From Oscillospiraceae bacterium (GTDB taxonomy: Bacteria; Bacillota; Clostridia; Oscillospirales; Oscillospiraceae): a stretch of 64,000 nt of DNA. The position numbers were made by a program, and so were the translations under genes. Under the pieces are notes generated by a model. That model saw nothing but the letters and a program-made list of their open reading frames with translations. It did not search any database and was not told the DNA's origin. Location of the stretch: NCBI GenBank assembly GCA_910575695.1, contig CAJTGJ010000008.1:1-64000 (forward strand). The letters are read 5' to 3'. Positions 8,687 to 19,610 of the stretch are shown piece after piece; position 1 is the stretch's first letter, and each line of letters begins with the position of its first letter.

Positions 8687-10939
8687 TCAAAGCAGGCTCA
8701 TCTGCTCCTCGCCCCGGTCCTCCTCTTTGAGAAGCGCCCCGGCGGCGGGCAGCGAGCGGGCCCGGTACCGGGCGGCGTTGACGATGGGGACGGCGGAGAG
8801 GGGACGGGCCCACACCACCTTGTGCTTATTCTTGACCGCCATGACCCCCACGCCCTGGGTGGACCGGGTGGTCTTTGGGGTGAGGGAGGCGGTGTGGAAC
8901 ACCACGCACCGCCCGTCGCTGGCCCCCACCGCCATCTCCTGGTCCTCCGCCAGAAGTTGGGCGGACACCAGGGGGAACTTGTCGCAGTAGGCCCCGGTGA
9001 GCTTGCGCCGGCGGGTCTGGGTCTGGTAGGCGGACAGCTCCACCCGGGCCGCTTTGCCGTTTTCGAAGAAGAACAGCACATGGGCGGAGTAGTCCCCCGG
9101 GGCGCAGGCCCACACGAATTTCTCCTCCGGGTCCATCCCCAGCTTGGTGGGCAGGTAGTCGCCCAGCAGGCTGGCCTTGGAATCGTCGAAGTCGGACAGC
9201 CGGGTCTTGTAGCACTGCTGCCGGTCGGTGAATACCAGCAGCTCGTCCCCGTTGCTGCCCTCCCACTGGAGGAAGGGGCCGTCCCCCTCCTTGTACTTCT
9301 GCTCCCCGCTCATGCGCAGGGACTGGGGGGTGATCTTCTTAAAGTATCCCTCCTGGGAAATAAATACATTCACCGGGTAGGAGGGGATTTCTTCCTCCGC
9401 GGCGGCCTTGGCCTCCCCCGCCAGCTGGTATTCATAGACGATCTCGGTGCGCCGGGGGACGGCGTATTTTTTCTTCACATTTTGCAGCTCCGCGGTGATG
9501 ATCTTCTTGATCCGCCGGGGGGAGTCGATGATGTCCCGCAGATCGGCGATTTCCTCCTCCAGGGAGGAGGTCTCCTCCACCCGCTTGAGGATATACTCCT
9601 TGTTGATGTTCCGCAGGCGGATATCCGCCACGTACTCCGCCTGGATCTGGTCGATGCCGAAGCCGATAATCAGGTTGGGCACCACCTCGGCCTCCTCCTC
9701 CGTCTCCCGGATGATGCGGATGGCCTTGTCAATGTCCAGCAGGATGCGCTTCAGGCCCTTCAAAAGATGGAGCTTTTCCTCTTTCTTTTTGCAGATGTGG
9801 TAGGTGCGCCGCCGCACCCCGCCGATCCGCCAGGCGGTCCACTCCTCCAGGATCTGGCCCACGCCCATCACCCGGGGCATCCCGGCGATGAGGATGTTGA
9901 AGTTGCAGGCGAAGGAATCCTGCAAGGGGGTGGCCTGGAACAGCTTGGCCATCAGCCGCTCCGGGTCCGTGCCCCGCTTCAGGTCGATGGCCAGCTTCAG
10001 GCCGTTCAGGTCCGTCTCGTCCCGCATATCGGAAATCTCCCGGATCTTCCCCGTCTTTACCAGCTCGGCCACCTTGTCCAAAATGGCCTCCACGGTGGTG
10101 GAGTAGGGGATCTCGTAGATTTCGATGAGGTTTTCCTCCTTGACGTACCGCCAGCGGCCCCGGAGCTTGAAGGAGCCCCGGCCCGTGCGGTAAATCTCCG
10201 CCAGCACCGCTCCGTCGTACAGGAGCTGGCCCCCGGTGGAGAAATCCGGCGCTTTCAAAATGCTCAGCAGATCCACATTGGGGTCCTTCATATAGGCGAT
10301 GGCGGCGTCGCACACCTCGCCCAGGTTGAAGCCGCACAGGTTGGACGCCATGCCCACGGCGATGCCCTGGTTTGCCGCCACCAGCACGTTGGGGAAGGTG
10401 GTGGGCAGGAGGGTGGGCTCGGTGAGCTTTCCGTCGTAGTTGGGCACGAAATCCACCGCGTCCTGGTCGATGTCCCGGAACAGCTCCTGGCAGATGGGGT
10501 CCAGGCGCACCTCGGTGTACCGGGAAGCCGCCCAGGCCATATCCCTGGAGTACACCTTGCCGAAGTTGCCCTTGGAATCCACCAGCGGGTGGAGCAGGGC
10601 CCCATACCCCCGGGACAGGCGCACCATGGTATCGTAGATGGCGGTGTCCCCGTGGGGGTTGAGCTTCATGGTGGCCCCCACCACATTGGCGGACTTGGTG
10701 CGGCTTCCCCCCAGCAGCTTCATCTGATACATGGTGTACAGCAGCTTCCGGTGGGAGGGCTTGAAGCCGTCGATTTCCGGGATGGCCCGGGAGACGATGA
10801 CGGACATGGCGTAGGGCATATAGTTCAGCTCCAGCGTCTCGGTGATGGGCTGTTCCACCACCTGGGCCCGCAGGCCCATGACGTTGGGGTTTTCCACCTT
10901 TTTCGGGCCCTTCTGCTCGGGGCTTTTCTTCTTAGCCAA
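8687..10939 (-). CDS. Divergent type IIA topoisomerase subunit A (ParC/GyrA-like)
   Basis: A 750-residue DNA cleavage/religation subunit. The winged-helix region has the active-site tyrosine at Y141 in SRYTEVRL with the preceding Arg, and the QRPxxDGxKPxxRR-type region is changed to EIDGFKPSHRKLLYTMYQM. A coiled-coil tower follows, then a C-terminal beta-pinwheel-like region (residues about 500-740) lacking a clear GyrA box, which favours a topoisomerase IV-like decatenase over a gyrase. The start is TTG at 10939 with AAGGA nine bases upstream. Its B-subunit partner lies two genes upstream. The real gyrA/gyrB pair should exist elsewhere. Confidence 0.85.
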   Translation of the reverse strand: MAKKKSPEQKGPKKVENPNVMGLRAQVVEQPITETLELNYMPYAMSVIVSRAIPEIDGFKPSHRKLLYTMYQMKLLGGSRTKSANVVGATMKLNPHGDTAIYDTMVRLSRGYGALLHPLVDSKGNFGKVYSRDMAWAASRYTEVRLDPICQELFRDIDQDAVDFVPNYDGKLTEPTLLPTTFPNVLVAANQGIAVGMASNLCGFNLGEVCDAAIAYMKDPNVDLLSILKAPDFSTGGQLLYDGAVLAEIYRTGRGSFKLRGRWRYVKEENLIEIYEIPYSTTVEAILDKVAELVKTGKIREISDMRDETDLNGLKLAIDLKRGTDPERLMAKLFQATPLQDSFACNFNILIAGMPRVMGVGQILEEWTAWRIGGVRRRTYHICKKKEEKLHLLKGLKRILLDIDKAIRIIRETEEEAEVVPNLIIGFGIDQIQAEYVADIRLRNINKEYILKRVEETSSLEEEIADLRDIIDSPRRIKKIITAELQNVKKKYAVPRRTEIVYEYQLAGEAKAAAEEEIPSYPVNVFISQEGYFKKITPQSLRMSGEQKYKEGDGPFLQWEGSNGDELLVFTDRQQCYKTRLSDFDDSKASLLGDYLPTKLGMDPEEKFVWACAPGDYSAHVLFFFENGKAARVELSAYQTQTRRRKLTGAYCDKFPLVSAQLLAEDQEMAVGASDGRCVVFHTASLTPKTTRSTQGVGVMAVKNKHKVVWARPLSAVPIVNAARYRARSLPAAGALLKEEDRGEEQMSLL

Positions 10940-10974
10940 TGGGATCAGTCCTTACCATAGTTTATCCGGCGCAA

Positions 10975-10996
10975 GCCCTCCCCTTGCGGGGAGGGC
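10975..10996 (-). terminator. Hairpin between the stalk-domain gene and the topoisomerase A gene
   Basis: GCCCTCCCC and GGGGAGGGC form a perfect nine-base-pair stem with a four-base loop. There is no U-run after it on either strand, so it is at best a weak or processing site. Confidence 0.4.
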
Positions 10997-11036
10997 CGGG
11001 GCCGTTGTTCATTACTGCCCGCCGCCGGAGCCTTTG

Positions 11037-12746
11037 TTATTCCGGCAGGGGGATGGGAGCGTCCGCGTCGATGATGACGGAGCCCTCGGGGGGCTCGGTG
11101 CTGGGGGCGTCGGTGCTGACGGTCTCGCTGGTGGAGGCGGTTAGCTCCACTTCACACACGTTGGCCACATGGACCGTCATGGCCACTTCGGCCTTGCCGG
11201 CGGACTGGACCGCGTCCATGGTGATCTTCACGCCGGGGACGCCCTCCTGGGTGGCAGTCTCCATGACGCAGGAGGCGGTCACGCCGCCCTGCTCATCCAC
11301 TTCCATGGTGACCTCGTACTGTTTGAACGCGTCTTTCATATCCTGGGCCCCGGTCAGCTCCAGGCTCGCCAGGTCGTCCAGCCCGAAGGTGAGGGTGGAA
11401 ACGCCGTCGGCGGTGGTGAACTTGCTGTCGCCGCACATAGCGGCCATCAATTCGGCCGTCTCATACACTCCGGTATAGGACATTACGGTGTTTGCGTCCG
11501 CCATATTGGCCACGACAGTGCCTATAGTGAGGCTGGAAGCGTCCATCTGGAGGGCGAACAGGGTGCCCAGCTCGGGACCAAGATCCATAGCGGCCCAGAC
11601 GTTCTCCTGGCCGGACATCTCATCCAGAATGGGGGCGTGGGCATAGACCTTGCCCTCGGCGGTCATGACGACCTCCAGTTCCTTCATGCCGCTGATGACG
11701 GCGCCCACCATGGCGGCCTCCTCAGCCTCCGCGCCGGCGCTGACCATCAGCTCTGTCAGGGCCTCCAGCACGTTGTCGGAGAATGTAAAGGTGTAGCTGC
11801 CGTTGACAGCCTGGGCGTTCATCAGGGTGGCGCCGGACAGATCCGCCGTATAGGTCTTGCTGCCGTTGAGCGTGTCAAACAGGGTGGCCTTCAGGCTGAG
11901 CTGGCTGTCGGCAAGGCTGCTCTCGCCCTCTCCAAGGGCTAGGAAGCGGCTGGCCTGCACCTTGTTGAGGATGGTAAAATCCTTGTCGATCTCCGCCGCC
12001 AGAGCCGCCTTGTCCACCAGCACGGCGGTCTGGAACGCGCTGTCCCAGCCCACCTCGTAGCCCAGCGCCTCGGAGATGAAGCGGATGGGCACATAGGTGC
12101 GGTTGTTCTTGATATAGGGGGCGCAGTCCATCTTGATGTCGTCCCGCTGGGGCGCGCCGCCGCCGGGGGTCCGGGCGGGGGTCACGGTGACGGTGGTGCG
12201 GCCGATGGCGAACTCATAGGTATAGCCGCCAAGGACGAACTCCACCGCGCCGGACTGGTACTCCACCTCGCCGCCCAGGGTTTCCACCAGTGCCCGGACA
12301 GGGACCATGGTGCGGCCTTTGGTGACCTCGGGCACGGCGTCAGGGAACTGGATGTACTGCCCGTTGACCATCACGCCGATCTGGCCGGGAACGCCGCCCA
12401 TGGCTTCCTTCTGGGCGTTGATCTGGGCCTGGAGCTCCTCCGCCTCTATCAGCTCCATCACCTGGCACAGCACCATCTCGTCCAGAAATTCCTCCTCGGT
12501 CAGATCCATCAGCTCCATGTATTCCTCCGGGGACTCAAATTCAGGGTATGCCCGGGCGAAGTAGTCATAGGCGCTGGCCTTGAGCTGGTCCTCCAGACCG
12601 GGGTGGGCGTCCAGATACTCCATATCCGCCGTCCACCAGTCAAAATCGCCCAGGTCCGCTTTGCCGTCGGGGCCGTCCGCAAAGGCGGGAACCGCGAGGG
12701 ATACGGCCATAATCACAGATAACAGAAGCGCAAGCAGCTTTTTCAT
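11037..12746 (-). CDS. Exported stalk-domain protein (copper amine oxidase N-terminal-like)
   Basis: A 569-residue secreted protein. A signal peptide (MKKLLALLLSVIMAVSLAVP, cleavage near AFA) is followed by an acidic helical stretch and then a stalk domain at about residues 125-245: the paired blocks GRTMVPVRALVETLGGEVEY and NRTYVPIRFISEALGYEVGW are diagnostic. The remaining 300 residues are rich in Thr, Ala and Asp and look like repeated beta modules resembling LppX/LolA-fold lipoproteins, without recognisable catalytic residues. AAAGGAGG precedes the ATG. It sits between two topoisomerase subunit genes in the same direction, an unexpected neighbour for an exported protein. Confidence 0.85.
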   Translation of the reverse strand: MKKLLALLLSVIMAVSLAVPAFADGPDGKADLGDFDWWTADMEYLDAHPGLEDQLKASAYDYFARAYPEFESPEEYMELMDLTEEEFLDEMVLCQVMELIEAEELQAQINAQKEAMGGVPGQIGVMVNGQYIQFPDAVPEVTKGRTMVPVRALVETLGGEVEYQSGAVEFVLGGYTYEFAIGRTTVTVTPARTPGGGAPQRDDIKMDCAPYIKNNRTYVPIRFISEALGYEVGWDSAFQTAVLVDKAALAAEIDKDFTILNKVQASRFLALGEGESSLADSQLSLKATLFDTLNGSKTYTADLSGATLMNAQAVNGSYTFTFSDNVLEALTELMVSAGAEAEEAAMVGAVISGMKELEVVMTAEGKVYAHAPILDEMSGQENVWAAMDLGPELGTLFALQMDASSLTIGTVVANMADANTVMSYTGVYETAELMAAMCGDSKFTTADGVSTLTFGLDDLASLELTGAQDMKDAFKQYEVTMEVDEQGGVTASCVMETATQEGVPGVKITMDAVQSAGKAEVAMTVHVANVCEVELTASTSETVSTDAPSTEPPEGSVIIDADAPIPLPE

Positions 12747-12832
12747 GATAAATTTCCTCCTTTTGAATGTAATAAACTGCTATTTTTATGCCGCACCCGC
12801 GGCGGGGGAAACATCGGAATGGAAACCCTCGC

Positions 12833-14821
12833 TCAGGAGATATCCGCCATGTCCAGATACTTGTATCCGCTGTCCGCGATGTGGTCCTTCCGGCCCTGGA
12901 GGTCGTTGCCCAGGAACATTTCAAAAATACGGGCGGTGCGCTCCACGTCCTCCGGCATAACCTTGATGAGCCGCCGTGTGTCCGGGCTCATGGTGGTCAG
13001 CCACATCATGTCCGGCTCGTTCTCGCCCAGGCCCTTGGAGCGCTGTACGTCGAACTTCTTCCCCTCCAGGGAGGCCACCACCTCGTTGCGCTCCCGGTCG
13101 GAATAGGCGAACCAGGTCTTTTCCTTGCAGGTGATCTCGTACAGCGGGGATTCCGCGATGTACACGTACCCCTTCTCGATCAAGGTGGGCGTGAGCCGGT
13201 ACAGCATGGCCAGCAGCAGGGTGCGGATCTGGAAGCCATCCTCGTCGCCATCGGTGCAGATCACGATCTTGTTCCACCGCAGGTTGTCCAGGTCGAAGGC
13301 GTTCAGGTCCCTGACGTGCTTGTCCTTGACCTCCACTCCGCAGCCGATGACCTTCAGCAGGTCGGTGATAATCTCGCTTTTGAAGATGCGGGGGTAGTCT
13401 ACCTTGAGGCAGTTCAGGATTTTCCCCCGGATGGGCATGACGGCCTGGAACTCGCTGTCCCGGGCCAGCTTCACGCTGCCCAGGGCGGAGTCGCCCTCCA
13501 CGATGTAAAGCTCGCTCCGGGCGGCGTCCCTGGTGCGGCAGGGGACGAACTTCTGCACCCGGTTGGAGATGTCCACCGAGCCGGACAGCTTTTTCTTGAT
13601 GCCCAGCCGGGTCTTTTCCGCCGTCTCCCGGGAGCGCTTGTTCACCAGCACCTGTCCGGCGATTTTTTCCGCGTCCATGGGGTTTTCGATGAAGTAGACC
13701 TCCAGCTGGGAGCGGAGGAAATCGGTCATGGCCTCCTGGACGAATTTGTTGGTGATGGATTTTTTGGTCTGGTTCTCGTAGCTGGTCTGGGTGGAGAAGT
13801 TGCTGGATACCAGCACCAGGGCGTCCTGGATGTCGTTGAAGGTGATCTTGGCCTCGCTTTTCTGGTATTTCCCGTTCTGCTTCAGCCACCCGTCGATGGC
13901 GGACACAAAGGCGGAGCGCATGGCCTTTTCCGGCGAGCCGCCGTGCTCCAGCCAGGAGGAGTTGTGGTAGTGCTCGATGAGCTGGACCCGGTTGGAGAAG
14001 CAGAAGGACACGGACAGCTTTACCTTATATTCCGTTTTGTCCGCCCGGTCCCGGCCCTTCCGCTCCGACTGCCAGAACACCGGGGCGGTGAGGGGGTCCT
14101 CCCCCGCCAGCTCGGTGACGTAGTCGATGATGCCGTTTTCGTAGCGGAAATCGGTGGCCTCGAACTTGCCGCCCGTCTGATTGCGGAACCGGAAGGTCAC
14201 CCCGGCGTTGACTACCGCCTGGCGCTTCATCACGTCGGTGTAATACTCCGCCGGGATGTCGATGTCGGTGAACACCTCCAGGTCCGGCTTCCAGTGGAAC
14301 CGGGAGCCGGTCTTTTTCCGGTCGGCGGGCTCCTTTTTCATCTCGCCCACGATTCCGCCCTTCTCGAAGTGTAGGGTGTATTTGAAGCCGTCCCGGTAGA
14401 TCACCGCGTCAAAAAACTCGCTGGAATACTGGGTGGCGCAGGAGCCAAGGCCGTTCAGCCCCAGGGAGTATTCATAGTTGTCCCCGCCGCCGTCCTTGTA
14501 CTTGCCCCCGGCGTACAGCTCGCAGAACACCAGCTCCCAGTTAAAGCGGCCCTCCGCCTCGTTCCAGTCCACCGGGCACCCCCGGCCGAAGTCCTCCACC
14601 TCGATGGAGCGGTCCTCGTACCGTGTGACAGTGATGAGGCTGCCATGGCCCTCCCGGGCCTCGTCAATGGCGTTGGAGAGGATCTCAAACACGGCGTGCT
14701 CGCACCCCTCCAGCCCGTCGGAGCCGAAGATGACGCCGGGGCGCTTGCGCACCCGGTCGGCCCCCTTGAGGGAGGAGATGGAGTCGTTGCCGTACTGTTG
14801 TTTCGGTGTGGGTTTTGCCAT
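12833..14821 (-). CDS. Divergent type IIA topoisomerase subunit B (ParE/GyrB-like)
   Basis: A 662-residue ATPase subunit. The GHKL Asn and Asp are retained (SNAIDEA; VEDFGRGCP), and the lid loop reads GLNGLG instead of the usual GLHGVG. The TOPRIM motifs EGDSALG (usually EGDSAGG) and TDGDEDG keep the metal-binding acids, and KGLGE is intact. The N-terminal PGVIFGS block replaces the usual PGMYIGS. The protein thus looks active but belongs to a divergent branch. ATG at 14821 has AGGTG upstream. It forms a pair with the A subunit at 8687-10939. Confidence 0.88.
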   Translation of the reverse strand: MAKPTPKQQYGNDSISSLKGADRVRKRPGVIFGSDGLEGCEHAVFEILSNAIDEAREGHGSLITVTRYEDRSIEVEDFGRGCPVDWNEAEGRFNWELVFCELYAGGKYKDGGGDNYEYSLGLNGLGSCATQYSSEFFDAVIYRDGFKYTLHFEKGGIVGEMKKEPADRKKTGSRFHWKPDLEVFTDIDIPAEYYTDVMKRQAVVNAGVTFRFRNQTGGKFEATDFRYENGIIDYVTELAGEDPLTAPVFWQSERKGRDRADKTEYKVKLSVSFCFSNRVQLIEHYHNSSWLEHGGSPEKAMRSAFVSAIDGWLKQNGKYQKSEAKITFNDIQDALVLVSSNFSTQTSYENQTKKSITNKFVQEAMTDFLRSQLEVYFIENPMDAEKIAGQVLVNKRSRETAEKTRLGIKKKLSGSVDISNRVQKFVPCRTRDAARSELYIVEGDSALGSVKLARDSEFQAVMPIRGKILNCLKVDYPRIFKSEIITDLLKVIGCGVEVKDKHVRDLNAFDLDNLRWNKIVICTDGDEDGFQIRTLLLAMLYRLTPTLIEKGYVYIAESPLYEITCKEKTWFAYSDRERNEVVASLEGKKFDVQRSKGLGENEPDMMWLTTMSPDTRRLIKVMPEDVERTARIFEMFLGNDLQGRKDHIADSGYKYLDMADIS

Positions 14822-14975
14822 ATCTGCACCTGCCTAAAGTTGTAATAGTCGAAGCGTTTCAAAAGGAGTAAGAGCATCTTTTGAAGCCTGCGGCGAAAAT
14901 CGCCGCGGAAAGCCGCGTATTTTCGGGAAAAACAGAAAACCGCCCCCTGCGGAGCACATAAAACCCCTAACATAC

Positions 14976-15005
14976 AGTATAACGCATAAGGGCCCCGGCA
15001 GTCAA
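14976..15005 (-). promoter_or_regulatory. Sigma-A promoter of the topoisomerase B gene
   Basis: Minus-strand TTGACT (15000-15005), 18-base spacer, TATACT (14976-14981). The transcript would have a leader of about 145 nt with small G+C-rich hairpins; no known riboswitch was recognised in it. Confidence 0.75.
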
Positions 15006-15028
15006 GGGGGAGCCGTCCGGCAGCGCAA

Positions 15029-15056
15029 AGCGGGAGGGGTGCTGCCCCCTCCCGCT
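15029..15056 (-). terminator. Terminator after the second stalk-domain gene
   Basis: AGCGGGAGGGG pairs perfectly with CCCCTCCCGCT. On the minus strand it is followed by a short TTTGC; it separates the stalk gene from the topoisomerase B promoter. Confidence 0.6.
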
Positions 15057-15079
15057 GACGGTTTGCCTTTCGTTTGACG

Positions 15080-15886
15080 TTATTTCACCAGATACGCGTT
15101 ATACAGAGCCCCGTTGGCATAGGCCCGGTGGTAGACCGACTGTCCGATCTGGACGGAGTATGTGGTAGCGGAGATCCTCAGCTTGTCCACGCCGGTCAGA
15201 TCGATATTGACCTGCACCGGAGCGGCGCCCGCCTCCACCTTGACCTCTCCCAGCTTGATGTTGGTGTCCGCGTCATAGAACCTGAATGTGGCGTCCCCGC
15301 GGCCATCAATGGCGGCGGCATAGGCGGTAAACGCCTTGTATTCCTTATTTACCAGATAGGTAACGGACATTGTGCTGGGCACCTTGAGCTTTGTCCAGCC
15401 CAGTACGCCGCTGCCGGCGGCCATGTACAGCCTGTTTTCCGGATGATAGACGGTCTGACGGTTTGTGAAGGAGCTTGTGCTGTCAAAGTTGGCGCTGCCG
15501 TCGTCGTCCTTGTGGGAGAAGGAATATGCCTTCAGCGTACCCATGCTCACCCGCTCGCCTGCCACGTCCACAGAACCTCCGGGCTTGGTGGTGAGATAGA
15601 CGGTATGGGAACTGCCGTTCCACTCCACGTCAAGCCCCAGCGCTTCGCTGATGGCCCGCACTGGCAGATAGGTGGTGCCGCTGATGGTGAAGGGCTCCAC
15701 CTCCGCGCCCGTGGCATCCGCCAGCTTTAAGACCTTCCCGTCCAGGCAGACCTTGATGTCGGAATAGTACAGCGTAGCGGACTTCTGGGCGTTGGTGGCC
15801 AGCGCGCCGGTAACCAGACCCATGAGCAGCAGCATCGTTACCGCTCCAGCCAGGAATGAGCCCAGGCTTCCATGCTTTCGTTTCAT
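15080..15886 (-). CDS. Exported stalk-domain protein with NPCBM-like C-terminal domain
   Basis: A 268-residue protein carrying an N-terminal signal anchor (residues about 10-30). A stalk-domain half (SGTTYLPVRAISEALGLDVE) spans about residues 40-105. Residues about 125-265 have the pattern of NPCBM-type carbohydrate-binding domains (GVLGWTKLKV; FRFYDADTNIKLGEVKV; IDLTGVDKLRIS). It probably works at the cell wall or on extracellular glycans; no enzyme domain is present. A good sigma-A promoter and a GAGAGGAG ribosome site precede the ATG. Confidence 0.82.
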   Translation of the reverse strand: MKRKHGSLGSFLAGAVTMLLLMGLVTGALATNAQKSATLYYSDIKVCLDGKVLKLADATGAEVEPFTISGTTYLPVRAISEALGLDVEWNGSSHTVYLTTKPGGSVDVAGERVSMGTLKAYSFSHKDDDGSANFDSTSSFTNRQTVYHPENRLYMAAGSGVLGWTKLKVPSTMSVTYLVNKEYKAFTAYAAAIDGRGDATFRFYDADTNIKLGEVKVEAGAAPVQVNIDLTGVDKLRISATTYSVQIGQSVYHRAYANGALYNAYLVK

Positions 15887-15936
15887 TCTATCGTTCTCCT
15901 CTCAAAAATTTTGCCCTGGCAGCATATGCCAATACA

Positions 15937-15965
15937 ATTATACTGGAATGCAAACTGCTAGTCAA
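15937..15965 (-). promoter_or_regulatory. Sigma-A promoter of the NPCBM stalk-domain gene
   Basis: Minus-strand TTGACT (15960-15965), 17-base spacer and TATAAT (15937-15942). Confidence 0.8.
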
Positions 15966-16031
15966 GACAATGTTTTGCCCAGGGAAATCAATTTTTTGAG
16001 GAAAGACCGCGCCAGATAACTTTAATCCGCA

Positions 16032-16064
16032 AAACAGCACCCCCGTCCGTCTGGACAGGGGTGC
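16032..16064 (-). terminator. Terminator after malic enzyme
   Basis: GCACCCC-GTCC pairs with GGAC-GGGGTGC around a four-base loop with one mismatch; on the minus strand the stem is followed by TGTTTTG. Confidence 0.75.
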
Positions 16065-16079
16065 GCTGCGTCTCTCGGG

Positions 16080-17258
<1,179 letters not shown>

Positions 17259-17385
17259 CTCAAACCGCTCCTCATCTCTGTTATTCACAACCATCCGCTG
17301 CGTCCCGAGGCCGGACAGCAATGAAATCGGTCTGCTGTCAGCGGCTTATAGCTCTTTTTGGATGCTTTTTCTCCCGGGAAAAGCA

Positions 17386-19494
17386 TCACCGGGCCACGAA
17401 CACCTTCACGCTGCGGGGCCCAATCCGGAACCGGTTGCCATGCTGGGGCCAGGTTTTCTGCTCCTCGTTCCAGGTGTCCACCCGCAGCTCCCAGCTCATG
17501 GAGGCGGGCAGCTGGGGCAGCTCCGCCTCCAGCTCCTCCCAATAGGCGTTGGAGCCCACATACACCACCTGGGGCCCGCTGTCCCGCTCCCAGCCGGAGA
17601 ACATCACGCCCACATAGCGGTCATAGCGCTCGAACCGGGCCTGCCAGGGGACGGCGCCGTGGACGCTCACGTCCGGGAAGCCGCAGGCGCCGCCGTTCAG
17701 GCTGGCCCGGAGCACCCGGTACTCCCTGCGGAACCGGATCATATACTGGAAGAAGCGGAACAGCCCCTGGTTCCGCTCCAGCAGGGACCAGTCCAGCCAG
17801 GAGGTGATATTGTCCTGGCAGTAGGCGTTGTTGTTGCCGAACTGGGTGTTGCCGAACTCGTCCCCGGCCAGGAACATGGGAATTCCCCGGGAGCACATCA
17901 GCAGGGCGAAGGCGTTGCGGGTCATCCGCCGGCGCAGCTCGTTGATGCCCGGGTCGCCGGTCTCCCCCTCCACGCCGCAGTTCCAGCTGTTGTTGTCGTT
18001 GGCACCGTCGGTGTTGTCCCAGCCGTTGTCCTCGTTGTGCTTGTCGTTATAGGTGAACAGGTCGTGGAGGGTGAACCCGTCGTGGCAGGTGAGGAAATTC
18101 ACCGACGCGTTTTGCCGGGCCGCGGAATCATAGATATCCTTGGAGCCCATCAGGCGCTGGGCGGTGGTGTAGGCCAGCCCCTCGTCCCCCTTGAGGTAGC
18201 GGCGCATATCGTCCCGGTAGCGGCCGTTCCACTCCACCCACCGGTTCCACGCCGGGAAGGAGCCCACCTGGTACAGCCCGCCAGCGTCCCACGCCTCGGC
18301 GATGAGCTTTACGTCTCCCAGGATGGGGTCAAAGGCCATGGCCTGGAGCAGGGGAGGGGACACCATGGGGGCGCCGTTCTCGTCCCGGCCCAGGATGGAG
18401 GCCAGGTCGAACCGGAAGCCGTCCACCCGGTAGGTGGTCACCCAGTAGCGCAGGCAGTCCAGGATCATCTGGTGGACGATGGGGTGGTTGCAGTTCAGGG
18501 TGTTGCCGCAGCCGGAGAAGTTGTAATAGCAGCCCTCCGGCGTCAGCAGGTAATAGATGTTGTTGTCAAAGCCCTTGAAGGAGAAGAAGGGGCCCATCTC
18601 GTTGCCCTCGGCGGTGTGGTTGAACACCACGTCCAGATAGACCTCGATCCCCTTCTGCTTGCAGGCCTGGATGAACCGCTTCAGCTCGTTGCCCTCCCGG
18701 TTGTACTCGGTGGAGGCGGTGTAGCTGGTGTTGGGGGCGAAAAAGCTCACCGTGCTGTACCCCCAGTAGTTGTACAGCTTGTGCCCGTTGACCTCCCGGT
18801 AGTCCAGCATCTCGTCAAACTCGAAAATGGGCATCAGCTCGATGGCGTTCACCCCCAGCTCCACCAGATAGGGGATCTTCTCCATCAGTCCGGCGAAGGT
18901 GCCCGGGTGCTCCACCCCGGAGGAGGGGTCCTTGGTAAAGCCCCGGACATGGAGCTCGTAGATCACCAGGTCCTCTGTGGGGATGAGGGGGTTGCGGGTA
19001 TTGCCCCAGTCGAAGTCGTCCTTCACCACCCGGGCCCTGTAGTGCTGGCCGTAGGGCTGGGTCTTTCCCCAGGCGCTCTGCCCGGTCACCGCCTTGGCGT
19101 AGGGGTCCAGCAGGTACTTGCTTTTGTCGAAGATCAGCCCCCGCTCCGGCTCATAGGGGCCGTCCACCCGGTAGGCGTACTCAAATTCCTCGATGTTCAG
19201 CTTGAACACGATCATGGAGTACACATTGCCGATGCGGTAATGGGCCGGGAAGGGCAGCACCGCGAAGGGCTCCGGCTGCTCCCGGTGGAACAAAAGAAGT
19301 TCCACCGCCGCGGCCCCCTTGGAGTGGACCGTAAAATTCACCCCGCCGGGGATGGCGGTGGCGCCGTTGGTCTCATATAAGCCCGGTCGGACCGCAAATC
19401 CGGCGATATAGTCCATAGGCACCAGGTGGATGGTGCGGGGGAGGACCACATTGCCCACAGTTTCGTTCCTGGTGGCGTTCCTGTTGTCTGCCAT
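17386..19494 (-). CDS. glgX: Glycogen debranching enzyme (GH13 isoamylase/GlgX family)
   Basis: Hydrolyses alpha-1,6 branch points of glycogen or limit dextrins. The 702-residue protein has an N-terminal CBM48-type beta-sandwich followed by the GH13 barrel: VYLDVVFNHTAEG (region I), VDGFRFDLAS with the nucleophile Asp (region II), IAEAWD with the acid/base Glu (region III) and CHDGFTL (region IV, where SHDGFTL is usual). Length fits the family. No other glycogen genes lie nearby. The ATG has a modest GGGG site upstream. Confidence 0.9.
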   Translation of the reverse strand: MADNRNATRNETVGNVVLPRTIHLVPMDYIAGFAVRPGLYETNGATAIPGGVNFTVHSKGAAAVELLLFHREQPEPFAVLPFPAHYRIGNVYSMIVFKLNIEEFEYAYRVDGPYEPERGLIFDKSKYLLDPYAKAVTGQSAWGKTQPYGQHYRARVVKDDFDWGNTRNPLIPTEDLVIYELHVRGFTKDPSSGVEHPGTFAGLMEKIPYLVELGVNAIELMPIFEFDEMLDYREVNGHKLYNYWGYSTVSFFAPNTSYTASTEYNREGNELKRFIQACKQKGIEVYLDVVFNHTAEGNEMGPFFSFKGFDNNIYYLLTPEGCYYNFSGCGNTLNCNHPIVHQMILDCLRYWVTTYRVDGFRFDLASILGRDENGAPMVSPPLLQAMAFDPILGDVKLIAEAWDAGGLYQVGSFPAWNRWVEWNGRYRDDMRRYLKGDEGLAYTTAQRLMGSKDIYDSAARQNASVNFLTCHDGFTLHDLFTYNDKHNEDNGWDNTDGANDNNSWNCGVEGETGDPGINELRRRMTRNAFALLMCSRGIPMFLAGDEFGNTQFGNNNAYCQDNITSWLDWSLLERNQGLFRFFQYMIRFRREYRVLRASLNGGACGFPDVSVHGAVPWQARFERYDRYVGVMFSGWERDSGPQVVYVGSNAYWEELEAELPQLPASMSWELRVDTWNEEQKTWPQHGNRFRIGPRSVKVFVAR

Positions 19495-19549
19495 ATTTCA
19501 TACCCCATTTTCAAACGTCATGCCCGCCGGACTGCGGCGGCACGCCCGC

Positions 19550-19585
19550 GAAATCAAAACCGGGCGGGCCTCAGCCCGCCCGGTT
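19550..19585 (-). terminator. Terminator between the small P-loop gene and glgX
   Basis: A perfect 12-base-pair stem (AACCGGGCGGGC with GCCCGCCCGGTT) followed on the minus strand by TTTTGATTT. Confidence 0.88.
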
Positions 19586-19610
19586 AAAGCATCATTGACA
19601 GTCCGCTTAT

